NCBI GenBank assembly: GCA_039039985.1
Contig: JBCCOV010000139.1
Span: 1 to 13,774, forward strand
Source: JBCBWG01 sp039039985
Lineage (GTDB): Bacteria; Pseudomonadota; Alphaproteobacteria; Rhizobiales; Hyphomicrobiaceae
DNA length: 13,774 nucleotides
Direction: 5' to 3'
Below the pieces are notes generated by a model that saw only the letters and a list, made by a program, of their open reading frames with translations, made no database searches and had not been told where the DNA came from. The translations under genes were made by a program, and so were the position numbers. Positions 6,151-13,774 of this stretch are shown here, one piece after another; within the stretch, counting starts at the first letter, position 1; the number at the start of each line of letters is the position of its first letter.

Positions 6151-7829
6151 CTGAGCGTCTCCTCTGACGCGACCGCATGTTGAATGTCACCGAGCGGCGC
6201 GGAACCGGCATCTGCGCCGAATACAACGTGACGCCCCGGTGCAGCCTCCAGCAGGTCTCGCGTATAGGCGTGCTGTGGACGCACAAAGACATCCGCCGTC
6301 GGCCCGGCCTCCACGATTTCTCCGAGTCGCATAACCAGCACGCGATCGCATATCTGCGCAGCGACCCGCAGATCATGTGTAATGAACAGAACCGCAAGAG
6401 CAAACCGTTTCCGCACGTCGTCGATCAACTCGAGCACTTGCGCTTGAACCGAAACATCAAGCGCAGAAACGGCTTCGTCCGCAATAAGGATTTCCGGCTC
6501 CATCGCCAGCGCCCGCGCGATGGCAATACGCTGACGCTGCCCACCGGAAAACTGGTGCGGGTAACGCATTAAGGCATCAGGCGACAAGCCAACCAGCGTC
6601 ATCAAATCTTGCGCGCGCGCAACCGCGTCAGCCTTGGCCGTTCCGAAATTCATCGGACCTTCGATCACCGATGCGCCGACCGTCCGCCGCGGGTTAAGCG
6701 ACCGATACGGATCTTGAAAAACGATTTGCACGCGCTTGCGATGCGGACGAAGCCGGCGCTCCGACAAGGTCGCAATGTCTTCACCGTCGATCAAAACCTC
6801 ACCGGCAGTCGGCTTCACCAGACGCGCAATGCAGCGCGCGACTGTCGATTTGCCGGATCCGGATTCACCAACGATCCCAACCGTCTCACCCCGCTTCACC
6901 GTCAGATCGACGTCGCGCGCTGCTTTGACGTGTCGCTGGGCGGCAAACCAACTTCCACCGCCATAAGTCTTGCTGAGACGTCGGGTTTCGAGCGTGACCG
7001 GCCCGTCAACGGCTGGGCGTGGCTGCGGCTCCAGGCTCGGAACCGAACTTACGAGCATACGCGTGTAATCGTTTCTCGGCCGGCGTAAGATGTCGTTTGT
7101 CGCACCCGTTTCAACGACGCGCCCATGCTGCATGACGACAACGCGGTGCGCGATTTCCGCGACCACGCCGAAGTCATGGGTAATGAACATCACGCCGGTG
7201 CCTCGCCGCTCCTGCATTTCGGAAATCAACTTCAGGATTTGGGCTTGGGTGGTCACATCGAGCGCGGTCGTCGGCTCGTCCGCAATCAACAAGACAGGAT
7301 CCAACACCAGAGCTGCCGCAATCATGATGCGCTGGCGCTGACCGCCCGAGAGCTGGTGCGGAAAGGCATCGATCAATTGCGCGACATCCGGCAAATGCAC
7401 CGCGTCCATAATCGCTTTGACCCGCTCCCGCCGTTCAGCCGCGCCGAGGTCCGTGTGGATCTCCAAGACTTCCGCAATCTGATCGCCGACTCGTTCAACA
7501 GGATTGAGCGCGGTCATCGGCTCCTGAAAGATCATCGACATCCGCGCACCGCGTAGCGCGCGCATCTCAGCCGCCGTCTTGCCGGTGAGAGAAACGCCCT
7601 CAAGTTCGATCTCACCTTGCGTCAGCGTCAGTTGGCCCTTCGGCAGCAACCCCATAACGGCCTGCGCCGTTACCGATTTGCCCGATCCGGACTCGCCGAC
7701 AATGCAAACGATCTCCCCGCGCCCGACCGTGAGCGAGACATCCGCGACAGCCTGCGCGCGATCTGCGCCGCGCGGCAACGATACCGAGAGGCCACGAACA
7801 TCGAGAACGGCGCGCTCGTTATCCACCAT
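6147..7829 (-). CDS. Fused dual-domain dipeptide/oligopeptide-type ABC transporter ATPase (DppD-DppF fusion, GsiA-like)
   Basis: The 560-residue protein joins two complete nucleotide-binding domains that are separate DppD and DppF proteins in E. coli. NBD1 has Walker A GESGSGKS (45-52), Q-loop Gln102, signature LSGGQ (160-164), Walker B LLIADEP (180-186) and switch His218. NBD2 has Walker A GESGSGKS (321-328), Gln372, FSGGQ (427-431), ILIADE (447-452) and His485. Both sites look catalytically competent. Each domain is followed by the C-terminal extension typical of oligopeptide importers (for example RRPRNDYTRMLVSSVP and RPQHAYTRDLLEAAP). It would energise the two permeases from the cytoplasmic side. 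It starts 2 nt after the DppC-like stop and overlaps the amidase start by 4 nt, so translational coupling is likely. Confidence 0.95.
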   Translation of the reverse strand: MVDNERAVLDVRGLSVSLPRGADRAQAVADVSLTVGRGEIVCIVGESGSGKSVTAQAVMGLLPKGQLTLTQGEIELEGVSLTGKTAAEMRALRGARMSMIFQEPMTALNPVERVGDQIAEVLEIHTDLGAAERRERVKAIMDAVHLPDVAQLIDAFPHQLSGGQRQRIMIAAALVLDPVLLIADEPTTALDVTTQAQILKLISEMQERRGTGVMFITHDFGVVAEIAHRVVVMQHGRVVETGATNDILRRPRNDYTRMLVSSVPSLEPQPRPAVDGPVTLETRRLSKTYGGGSWFAAQRHVKAARDVDLTVKRGETVGIVGESGSGKSTVARCIARLVKPTAGEVLIDGEDIATLSERRLRPHRKRVQIVFQDPYRSLNPRRTVGASVIEGPMNFGTAKADAVARAQDLMTLVGLSPDALMRYPHQFSGGQRQRIAIARALAMEPEILIADEAVSALDVSVQAQVLELIDDVRKRFALAVLFITHDLRVAAQICDRVLVMRLGEIVEAGPTADVFVRPQHAYTRDLLEAAPGRHVVFGADAGSAPLGDIQHAVASEETLR

Positions 7830-7831
7830 GA

Positions 7832-8737
7832 TCAGAACCGCCGCTGCATTTTGGGATCAAGCGCGTCCCGCAAGCCGTCACCCAGCATGTTGACGGCAAG
7901 AACCGTGACCGCAAGGAACAAGCCTGGATAGAGAATGTTGTGCGGGAACACGCGGAACAGCGTGCGTCCCTCCGCCATAATGTTCCCCCAGGTCGGGATT
8001 TCCGGCGGAATGCCGATGCCGAGGAACGAGAGGATGGCCTCAACCAGGATCGCGGCCGCGCAAATGAACGTGCCTTGGACAATGAGCGGTGCAAGCGTGT
8101 TCGGAAGCACGTGGCGCCACAGCAGAACGGGCACCGGCGTCCCGACAGTAATGGCCGCCTCGACGTAGGGTTCTTCGCGGACGGAGAGCACAATCGAGCG
8201 TACCAATCGCACCACGCGCGGGATCTCGGGTACGACGATGGCAACAATGACACTAAACAGCCCGGCGCGGAACAGCGAGACAAGAGCGATCGCAAGCAGG
8301 ATCGCCGGTATCGCCATGAGACCATCCATCAACCGCATCACGATGCCGTCGAGCCATCGCACATAGCCGGCGACAAGCCCGATTGCGAGCCCGATCAAGA
8401 CGCTGATCAGTGCCACGCTCAGGCCGACCATGAGAGAGATCCGCGCGCCATAGACCACGCGGCTGTAGATGTCTCGACCGAGGCTGTCTGTACCGAACCG
8501 TGCGATGGATCGCACCCGGTTGCCATCATCATCGCGTGTGACGACTTCGTATCCCGGCACCTTGTTGCGATTGGCTGGGTCGATGGCCGCCGGGTCCTTT
8601 GTGCCCAGAAACGGGGCCAAGATCGCAATGGCGATCATCACCGCAACCAGCACGCCGCCAAAGATCACCGCTGCGCTTCGCCGCAACGCCCGCCACGCAC
8701 TCGGCGGCCGTGTGACGGCATTTGAGCTGTCAGCCAT
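7832..8737 (-). CDS. DppC-like ABC transporter permease (BPD_transp_1)
   Basis: This 301-residue inner-membrane protein has the DppC/OppC layout. A first membrane helix lies at about 23-45, followed by a periplasmic loop with DPANRNKVPGYE and FGTDSLGRDIYSRVVYGAR (81-99), then five further helices. The EAA loop reads EAAITVGTPVPVLLWRHVLPN (193-213, glycine at 199) and docks to the ATPase. The C-terminal segment (about 270-298) contains NMLGDGLRDALDP, a common ending in this family. The ATG at 8737 shares one base with the TGA of the DppB-like gene (TGATG), indicating coupled translation; a TTG codon lies immediately before it but the ATG is the better start. It forms a heterodimeric channel with the DppB-like protein. 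Confidence 0.94.
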   Translation of the reverse strand: MADSSNAVTRPPSAWRALRRSAAVIFGGVLVAVMIAIAILAPFLGTKDPAAIDPANRNKVPGYEVVTRDDDGNRVRSIARFGTDSLGRDIYSRVVYGARISLMVGLSVALISVLIGLAIGLVAGYVRWLDGIVMRLMDGLMAIPAILLAIALVSLFRAGLFSVIVAIVVPEIPRVVRLVRSIVLSVREEPYVEAAITVGTPVPVLLWRHVLPNTLAPLIVQGTFICAAAILVEAILSFLGIGIPPEIPTWGNIMAEGRTLFRVFPHNILYPGLFLAVTVLAVNMLGDGLRDALDPKMQRRF

Positions 8738-9678
8738 CAATACCGGATCCTCGGGTCAAAAACCGTGTACGCAAGATCCACCATCAGATTGATCAAAACG
8801 TAGACGAAGGAGAACAACAAGATCACGGCCTGGATTGTTGGATAGTCTCGCGCCAGTACGGCATCGACAGTCAGCAATCCGAGACCCGGAATTGTGAAGA
8901 CGCTTTCCGTTACGACAACGCCGCCGATCAGAATGGCTATGGTCAGACCGATGACCGTGAGAATGGGCACGGCCGCATTCCCAAGTGCGTGACGGAAGAG
9001 GACTCGCTGCTCAGTCTGTCCCTTCGCCCGGGCCGTCCGAATGTAGTCCTCCGATAGGACCTCAAGCATGCTGGTCCGCGTCATGCGGGCAATCAACGCG
9101 ATAAACACCACAGACAACGTGATGGACGGCAGAACCAAGCGCTCAAGCCAGCCAAGCACGCCATCGCCAATCCGCTGATAGCCCTGAACCGGCAAAACTT
9201 GGAAATAGATCGAGAAGACGTAAATCAGGATATACCCGATCACAAAAACCGGGATTGAAAACCCCAGGACCGAAAAGCCCATGATAATGCGATCAAGGGC
9301 CGAGCCTTGCTTGTAAGCTGCGATCACGCCGAGTGGGACAGCAATAAGTACAGCCAAAACAATTGTGAGCAATGAAAGCGATAAGGTTGGCTCAAGCCGC
9401 TCAAGGATCAGGTCCGAAACGCTCTTCTTGTAGAAAAAGGACTCACCCAGATCGCCAGCCAGGACGTTGGAAAACCAAACGAAGAACTGTGTCACGATTG
9501 GCTTGTCAAGGCCGAGCCGTTCGCGAATCTCGGCAATCTGTTGGTCGTTTGCAAAATCACCGGCAATGATGGCCGCCGGATCGGCTGGCGTCAGCCGGAG
9601 CATGAGAAAAACAAGCACGGCAACGATAAACATGACCGGAATGGTCGAGAGGATGCGGCGCAGGATATAGGCAACCAT
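8737..9678 (-). CDS. DppB-like ABC transporter permease (BPD_transp_1)
   Basis: This 313-residue protein has the DppB/OppB architecture. A first helix (about 10-29) ends in RLTPADPA. Then come a periplasmic region with RLGLDKPIVTQFFVWFSNVL and GDLGESF, and five more helices. The EAA-type loop, DYIRTARAKGQTEQRVLFRH (211-230), is followed by ALGNAAVPI, and the chain ends DPRIRY. It is the partner of the DppC-like permease, whose start overlaps its stop. No clear ribosome-binding site precedes the ATG at 9678, which may mean lower translation than for the binding protein. The gene lies 177 nt downstream of the binding-protein gene, with a hairpin and a small ORF in the gap. Confidence 0.94.
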   Translation of the reverse strand: MVAYILRRILSTIPVMFIVAVLVFLMLRLTPADPAAIIAGDFANDQQIAEIRERLGLDKPIVTQFFVWFSNVLAGDLGESFFYKKSVSDLILERLEPTLSLSLLTIVLAVLIAVPLGVIAAYKQGSALDRIIMGFSVLGFSIPVFVIGYILIYVFSIYFQVLPVQGYQRIGDGVLGWLERLVLPSITLSVVFIALIARMTRTSMLEVLSEDYIRTARAKGQTEQRVLFRHALGNAAVPILTVIGLTIAILIGGVVVTESVFTIPGLGLLTVDAVLARDYPTIQAVILLFSFVYVLINLMVDLAYTVFDPRIRY

Positions 9679-9702
9679 TGTTCAGCCAGTTGCTTGTGCC
9701 AG

Positions 9703-9837
9703 TCACTTTTGAAGCTGCTCGAAGGTACGGCGCAACGGATCGCCAGTAACGACCTCATACATGCGACCCCGAAGCCGATCAGTAGCGACGTGTATCAAGA
9801 CGTAAACGAAGCGGCCGGGAAGGAACCCGGCCGCCAT
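9703..9837 (-). CDS. Possible small ORF (44 aa) between binding-protein and permease genes
   Basis: A 44-codon frame begins at the ATG at 9837-9835 with GAGG about 9 nt upstream and ends at a TGA 24 nt before the DppB-like gene. It is in the same frame as the binding-protein gene, 6 codons past that gene's TAG. The peptide starts MAAGFLPGRFVYVLIHVATD and ends RRTFEQLQK: a short hydrophobic stretch followed by a basic, polar tail. Its first codons coincide with the 9-bp hairpin. It might be a real small protein, a remnant of a longer gene, or chance. No family is recognised and codon use is unremarkable. Confidence 0.25.
   Translation of the reverse strand: MAAGFLPGRFVYVLIHVATDRLRGRMYEVVTGDPLRRTFEQLQK
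9811..9834 (-). terminator. Hairpin after the binding-protein gene (attenuator or mRNA stabiliser)
   Basis: GCGGCCGGG (9811-9819), a 6-nt loop and CCCGGCCGC (9826-9834) form a perfect 9-bp GC-rich stem. On the minus strand it starts 21 nt after the binding-protein stop and is followed by TTCGTTT, a weak U-rich tail. In ABC import operons such a structure often lets the binding protein be made in excess of the membrane components, by partial termination or 3' protection. That role here is inferred. Confidence 0.55.
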
Positions 9838-9855
9838 GTGAAGAGGCCTCGGCCC

Positions 9856-11427
9856 CTACTTTTTCTCGATATTCCAGAGCACAGGCACGCCGGCAGCCAA
9901 AATTCCGGAAACGCCCTTCCGGTGGAAGCCCATGTTGTACCACTGGCCGAGATGAATGTGCGTCGGGTACTCGACCCAACGCTTCTGGATCGCAGCGACG
10001 ATTTCCTTCTGCTTTTCCGTATTCGGCGCCTTGGCGAACTGATCCCGCAGATCTTGGATCGTGTCGTCACACGGCCATCCAAACAGGGCCTGGTCGCAAC
10101 CGGAGTTCAAAAAGGCGTGCGCGACTGGATTGAACAAATCACCAGCCGTCCATGACGTGATGAACGCGTTCCAACCGCCCTCTGATGGCTTATCTTTCTT
10201 GGCGCGCCGCGCGACAAGCGTCTGCCAATCCATCGATTGCATATCGACTTTGAAGCCGACTTTCTCCATCAGCGATTTTGCAACCGGCGCCAGGTTTGTC
10301 AGCACGTACAGATCGGTTGAGTGCATCAAGACGATCGGTGTGCCGTCATATCCGGCCTCTTTCAGCATCTCGCGCGCTTTTTTGAAATTCGACTCGAGCA
10401 GGCCATCCATGTGGGTGTCGGTTTCAAATGGCATCCCGCAAACAAACAAGGCTTTACAGAGCTTGTAATACTCTTCCGACCCCACGACCGCGCGAACGAA
10501 ATCCTCTTGATTGAAAGCGTACAACAAGGCTTGCCGCACTTTGGGGTTATCAAATGGCGGGTGCAGAATGTTGTAGCGGAAGGTGTACTGATTGCCCGCT
10601 GGGTTCCAGTTCGTGAACGCAATATTCGAATCCGACTTCATCAGCGGATGCAAGTCATGCGGCGGGCTTTCGATGTAGTCGACTTCGCCCGCAAGTAGAG
10701 CATTGACAGCTTGTTGATGGTCGCGGATCGGCCGGAAGACGACTTGATCAACCTTGACGACTTTGCCACCGGCGAGACCCGATGCGGGCTCGGAGCGCGG
10801 CTTATAGCCATCAAACTTACGATAGACGATCTTGTTCCCAGGCTCCCACTCCTCCTGCACGAAAACGAACGGGCCTGAGCCGACGAACTCCTTGATTTGC
10901 TCGCCCGGCGGCGTTTCTGCAATCCGCTTCGGCATCATGAATGGAACGTTCGACGACGGCTTGCCAAGCGCGAGCGTAACCAACCCCGTTGGTTGCTTCA
11001 GCTTGATAACAATCGTCTTGGCGTCCGGGGCTTCCAACGCAGCCACGAAGCTCATGAGCTTTTGGCCCATGGCATCCTTGGCACCCCAGCGCTTGATCGA
11101 AGCGACGCAATCCTCAGCGGTGACAGGCTTGCCGTCGTGCCATTGCAAGCCATCCCGCAAGGTCAACGTATGGGTCAATTGATCACTTGAGACGTCGTGC
11201 TTCCCGACCATTTGCGGCTGCACGTTGCCATCCGCGTCGAGCGCGAACAGCGTGTCATAAATCATGTAACCGTGGTTGCGGGAGATGTAAGCTGTTGTCC
11301 AGATCGGATCCAAGATCTTCAGATCCGAATGTGGAACAAAGTTGAGCGTTCTTTCTTGCGCTATAGCTGGTGTCCCAACCAGAACAGCCGTAGCGCTCAG
11401 CAATGCAAGTGCCGTTCGCAGACGCAT
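9856..11427 (-). CDS. Periplasmic solute-binding protein of a dipeptide/oligopeptide-type ABC importer (SBP_bac_5)
   Basis: The 523-residue product is a cluster C (DppA/OppA/GsiB-like) binding protein. A Sec signal peptide is clear: basic MRLR start, hydrophobic core, then AIA before Gln24 as the likely cleavage site; there is no lipobox Cys. Family segments include LTLRDGLQWHDGKPVTAEDC, GSGPFVFVQEEWEPG, FRYNILHPPFDNPKVRQALL and the end PVLWNIEKK. Four cysteines near LCKALFVCGM and SGCDQALFGWPC might form periplasmic disulfides (inference). GGAGAAG precedes the ATG at 11427; the frame is open further upstream, but only this start gives a signal peptide. It would deliver short peptides or similar amide compounds to the two permeases. 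The ligand is not predictable by eye. It is the first gene of the transporter block. Confidence 0.94.
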   Translation of the reverse strand: MRLRTALALLSATAVLVGTPAIAQERTLNFVPHSDLKILDPIWTTAYISRNHGYMIYDTLFALDADGNVQPQMVGKHDVSSDQLTHTLTLRDGLQWHDGKPVTAEDCVASIKRWGAKDAMGQKLMSFVAALEAPDAKTIVIKLKQPTGLVTLALGKPSSNVPFMMPKRIAETPPGEQIKEFVGSGPFVFVQEEWEPGNKIVYRKFDGYKPRSEPASGLAGGKVVKVDQVVFRPIRDHQQAVNALLAGEVDYIESPPHDLHPLMKSDSNIAFTNWNPAGNQYTFRYNILHPPFDNPKVRQALLYAFNQEDFVRAVVGSEEYYKLCKALFVCGMPFETDTHMDGLLESNFKKAREMLKEAGYDGTPIVLMHSTDLYVLTNLAPVAKSLMEKVGFKVDMQSMDWQTLVARRAKKDKPSEGGWNAFITSWTAGDLFNPVAHAFLNSGCDQALFGWPCDDTIQDLRDQFAKAPNTEKQKEIVAAIQKRWVEYPTHIHLGQWYNMGFHRKGVSGILAAGVPVLWNIEKK

Positions 11428-11745
11428 ACCACTTCTCCGTTGTAAGTCGCTGCCCTGAACAGCGTTGCGTGCACAGGGATTCAGGCGCAGCAAAGACGCC
11501 CGGTGATCCTGGGTGTCAATCCGGATGGGGGTCAAGCACGAAATAGCTGCACGACGTGCCAGTGAAAGCGACACGCCTTTTTCACATTATGAAGAATGAC
11601 TTTCCTCTTCGGCATGCTGCGTTCCGCAGCTCACCATGCGTACGCGCGTAAGTATTGAACGGCGCGACCACAAATGCGACCGCCTCGCTCGAACCGAAGA
11701 TTGGAGGGCGCCAACCGGGTATAGCTCAGACTGAAATGCCCAGCA
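11428..11745 (-). promoter_or_regulatory. Gene-free spacer with candidate promoter of the transporter operon
   Basis: These 318 bp between the M20 gene and the binding-protein gene hold no convincing gene. On the minus strand a perfect TTGACA (11519-11514) is followed 17 nt later by TCTTTG (11496-11491), a weak -10, which would leave a leader of about 57 nt. About 30 nt upstream of that -35 lies a GCACG-A-CGTGC dyad (11549-11559), a possible operator. Nearer the M20 stop, GCTGCG-TTC-CGCAGC (11616-11630) is a 6-bp hairpin without a T-run. A promoter here would let the transporter be expressed independently of the M20 gene. Confidence 0.35.
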
Positions 11746-12903
11746 TTAAGCCGCTGTGCGCTTCTCCACCAATCGTGCATAAATCGACGCACCGATCGGG
11801 AGAATACCCTCGTCGAGATAATACTGGTCGTTGTGCAGTGGCATTGTTCCGCCATGCCCCACGGTGCAATAGGCGCCCGGCACCACGCGCAACATGTCTG
11901 CAAAGTCTTCAGAACCGGTTCGGACATTCGGTGCTACAAACACGTTGTCCTGACCAACGACGTCGGCCGCAACCTCCAACATGGTTTGGCTCAATGCTTC
12001 ATCATTAACAAGAACATCAAAGATTTCGCGGATTTCCGTTTCAATCTCGACGCCATAGGCCATCGCCAATCCGGAAGCCAATATGCGCATACGATCGCGC
12101 ACCATCGCTGCAACTTCGGGATTGAAATACCGCATTGTCCCGGAAACGGTCGCCTCGGACGGAATGACGTTATACGCCGCACCGGCATGAATCTGGGTTA
12201 CCGACAGCACCAGCGGTTCCACCGGTGGCACATTGCGACTGACGACTGTCTGGAGTTGGCCGACGAGCGCCGTCGCAATCACGATCGGATCCTTCGACTG
12301 ATGTGGCATGGCGGCATGCGATCCGGATGCACGGACCGTGAAGTCGAAAAAGTCAGCGCCTGCCATCGCTTGTCCGGGCTTTACGCCGACCCGGAACGGC
12401 TCGCCGTTCGGATTGTTGTGCATGCCGTAGATTTCATCACACGGAAACCGCTCGAACAGGTTGTCGGCCAGCATCGCACGGGCGCCACCGAGCCCCTCTT
12501 CCGCCGGCTGAAAAATAAACACGGCAGTGCCGCTGAAATCGCGCGTTTCCGCCAGATATCGCGCAGCGCCGAGCAGCATCGTCGTGTGCGCATCATGACC
12601 ACAAGCGTGCATGACACCAGGGGTCTTCGACGCGAACGGAAGGTTCGACCGCTCCTCAATTGGAAGCGCATCCATATCTGCACGCAATCCGATTGTTTTG
12701 CCGTCAGCCTTTCCATGTAGAACGCCCACAACCCCTGTCTTGCCGATGCCGGTGTGGGTTTCGATGCCCCACTCGGTCAATAGCTTCGCAACGATCCCGG
12801 ACGTGCGGACTTCTTCCATGCCCAACTCGGGGTGCTCATGAAAGTCACGCCTGATTGTGGTCAGCTCGTCGGCATATGCTGCGATGCGGTCGATCACGGG
12901 CAT
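11746..12903 (-). CDS. M20D-family metallo-amidohydrolase (hippurate hydrolase / N-acyl-L-amino acid amidohydrolase type)
   Basis: The 385-residue product has the M20 peptidase layout, with a catalytic domain interrupted by a dimerisation domain (roughly 175-290). Family signatures are RRDFHEHPELGMEE (18-31), GLRADMDALPIEE (72-84), MHACGHDAHTTMLLG (98-112), FQPAEEGLGGA (131-141), YGMHN (159-163) and PLHNDQYYLDE (355-365). Candidate metal ligands and catalytic residues are Cys101, His103, Glu135/136, His162 and His357. Such cytoplasmic enzymes release amino acids from N-acetyl, N-benzoyl or other N-acyl conjugates, usually with Zn, Mn or Co. The start MPVIDRI fits relatives; the GGAG about 12 nt upstream is rather distant, and the frame is open upstream through the whole divergent spacer. 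It lies upstream of the transporter genes on the same strand and diverges from a second amidase, which supports a joint amide-catabolism role. Confidence 0.92.
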   Translation of the reverse strand: MPVIDRIAAYADELTTIRRDFHEHPELGMEEVRTSGIVAKLLTEWGIETHTGIGKTGVVGVLHGKADGKTIGLRADMDALPIEERSNLPFASKTPGVMHACGHDAHTTMLLGAARYLAETRDFSGTAVFIFQPAEEGLGGARAMLADNLFERFPCDEIYGMHNNPNGEPFRVGVKPGQAMAGADFFDFTVRASGSHAAMPHQSKDPIVIATALVGQLQTVVSRNVPPVEPLVLSVTQIHAGAAYNVIPSEATVSGTMRYFNPEVAAMVRDRMRILASGLAMAYGVEIETEIREIFDVLVNDEALSQTMLEVAADVVGQDNVFVAPNVRTGSEDFADMLRVVPGAYCTVGHGGTMPLHNDQYYLDEGILPIGASIYARLVEKRTAA

Positions 12904-13114
12904 TGTCTTTGGCCACTCCGTTTCGGTTGTCACACAGGCTCGGGCAGTCTTCGATATCATCCAATGTGCCGGATGGTCCATGCACGAAGTCCGGAGCTGG
13001 CGATGCCAGACAACAGCAGCTGAATTCCGTTGGGCCTGTTCCAACGCGGGCGGGACCCAATCGGTTCCGGCCAATCCCCGATGTTCCGACAAAACGCTTT
13101 GAAGGACCCGAACC
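12904..13114. other. Divergent spacer between the M20 and second amidase genes
   Basis: These 211 bp must hold promoters for both flanking genes. A plus-strand TTGTCA (12927-12932) is the nearest -35-like hexamer, but no good -10 follows. The frame of the M20 gene remains open here, without a ribosome-binding site or family-like residues. Nothing else convincing is seen. Confidence 0.4.
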
Positions 13115-13774
13115 ATGGCAGACCTGCACTTCAAGTCCGCATCAGAAATTGCCCACGCAATCCAGTCGCGATCTCTTACGGCTGAAGCCGTCCTCGATCA
13201 CTTTCTAGATCGTGTCACGCGATACAACCCGCAACTCAATGCAATCATATGGATGAATGCAGACGCCGCACGTGAACGTGCCCACCAAGCTGATCAAGCC
13301 ATCGCCGACGGCAAGGTCTGGGGACCGCTGCACGGTGTGCCAATGACCGTCAAGGAAAGCTATACGGTGGCGGGTTCCCCCACAACGTGGGGCGTTTCGG
13401 AATTCAAGAGCAACGTGACGGAAACGAGCGCGCTCGCCGTCCAAAGGCTGGAGCAAGCCGGCGCAATCGTTTTCGGAAAGACAAACGTGCCGCACATGCT
13501 CGCCGACTGGCAGAGCTTTAACGACATCTACGGCACCACCAACAATCCCTGGGATGTTTCACGCACACCGGGCGGATCTTCCGGCGGGTCGGGTGCGGCG
13601 CTCGCTGCCGGCCTGACCGGCCTTGAAATCGGCAGTGACATTGGCGCGTCGATCCGCAATCCTGCGCACTATTGCGGCGTGTTTGGCCTGAAACCAACAT
13701 GGGGCATCATTTCACCGAAGGGGCACGCGCTACCCGGTACAGTCGCCTACGGCGATATCTCCGTCGTCGGCCCA
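13115..13774 (+). CDS. Second amidase-signature (AS) amidase, 3' end cut by window edge
   Basis: A 220-codon frame begins at the ATG at 13115, with GAAGGA 8 nt upstream, and stays open to the window end. AS enzymes are usually about 450-520 residues, so just under half is present. The catalytic triad is complete: Lys80 in GVPMTVKESY, cis-Ser155 in TPGGSSGGSGAA and nucleophile Ser179 in GSDIGASIRNP, again 24 residues apart. The more usual GGS before the nucleophile is GAS here, within the tolerated variation of the signature. It differs clearly from the amidase at 4699-6150 (for example TTNNPWDVSRTPGGSS against NCSNPWMQGYSAGGSS), so it is not a recent duplicate. It diverges from the M20 gene and probably belongs to the same amide-utilisation region, with its own substrate range. 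Confidence 0.92.
   Translation, partial: MADLHFKSASEIAHAIQSRSLTAEAVLDHFLDRVTRYNPQLNAIIWMNADAARERAHQADQAIADGKVWGPLHGVPMTVKESYTVAGSPTTWGVSEFKSNVTETSALAVQRLEQAGAIVFGKTNVPHMLADWQSFNDIYGTTNNPWDVSRTPGGSSGGSGAALAAGLTGLEIGSDIGASIRNPAHYCGVFGLKPTWGIISPKGHALPGTVAYGDISVVGP

Noticed and set aside
5065..6183. Long plus-strand open frame (372 codons) opposite the amidase gene.
   Set aside because: Antisense shadow of a clear AS amidase in GC-rich DNA; composition is Arg-rich and no family is recognisable.
7940..8725. Plus-strand open frame (261 codons) opposite the DppC-like permease.
   Set aside because: Shadow of a membrane protein gene; His/Asp/Arg-rich translation without any domain.
11546..11561. Sigma-54-like TGGCACG on the minus strand upstream of the binding-protein gene.
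   Set aside because: The GC that would form the -12 element is 10 (or 13) nt from the GG instead of the required 12, so the spacing is wrong.
11428..11574. Upstream extension of the binding-protein frame.
   Set aside because: The ATG at 11427 has a good ribosome-binding site and is the only start that yields an N-terminal signal peptide.
11717..11729. GGGTATAGCTCAG, resembling the 5' end of a tRNA.
   Set aside because: No matching GAGC for the D-stem, no anticodon or T-arm and no acceptor partner follow; the next bases run into the 3' end of the M20 gene.
11833..12720. Plus-strand open frame (295 codons) opposite the M20 gene.
   Set aside because: Antisense to a gene with intact M20 signatures; no domain features of its own.
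13175..13190. Whether the GAS (instead of GGS) before the nucleophile in the second amidase means loss of activity.
   Set aside because: The variable position of the amidase signature tolerates Ala, and Lys80, Ser155 and Ser179 are all present with normal spacing.

Overview
The window looks like ordinary chromosomal DNA of an alphaproteobacterium, probably Hyphomicrobiales/Rhizobiales. This is inferred from base composition (roughly 60% G+C by eye), from the style of the protein families, and from the fused dipeptide-type ABC ATPase. No phage, insertion sequence, CRISPR array, rRNA or tRNA is visible. Twelve genes of recognisable families account for nearly all of the sequence; two of them run off the window ends.

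Left part (1-4278). A truncated DUF1428 gene (minus) and a MarR-type regulator gene (plus) diverge from a spacer that carries an 18-bp dyad placed over both candidate promoters. Next is a minus-strand class I glutamine-amidotransferase-like hydrolase (peptidase C26, PuuD-like). It diverges from aidB, an acyl-CoA dehydrogenase-fold flavoprotein of the alkylation-response family. aidB is followed on the same strand, 80 nt later, by a TrmO-type tRNA m6t6A37 methyltransferase.

Middle spacer (4279-4698). About 420 bp without a gene hold a structured, GC-rich repeat region: two diverged copies of an 80-95 nt unit, a strong terminator-like hairpin, a 16-bp tandem duplication and a further hairpin. 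This is the least explained stretch of the window.

Right part (4699-13774). A compact minus-strand operon reads, in transcription order: periplasmic solute-binding protein, possible 44-aa small ORF, DppB-like permease, DppC-like permease, fused DppD-DppF ATPase, and an amidase-signature (AS) amidase. The last three junctions have overlaps or a 2-nt gap, which points to translational coupling. Upstream on the same strand is an M20 metallo-amidohydrolase, and diverging from it is a second AS amidase that is cut by the window end. The transporter plus three amide-bond hydrolases suggest import of a short peptide, N-acyl amino acid or other amide and its intracellular hydrolysis for carbon or nitrogen. 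The substrate cannot be named from sequence alone.

No clearly new biological system is evident. The best leads are the repeat/hairpin spacer, the MarR operator architecture with a possible leaderless start, the nested inverted repeats before aidB, and the small ORF/hairpin between the binding-protein and permease genes.
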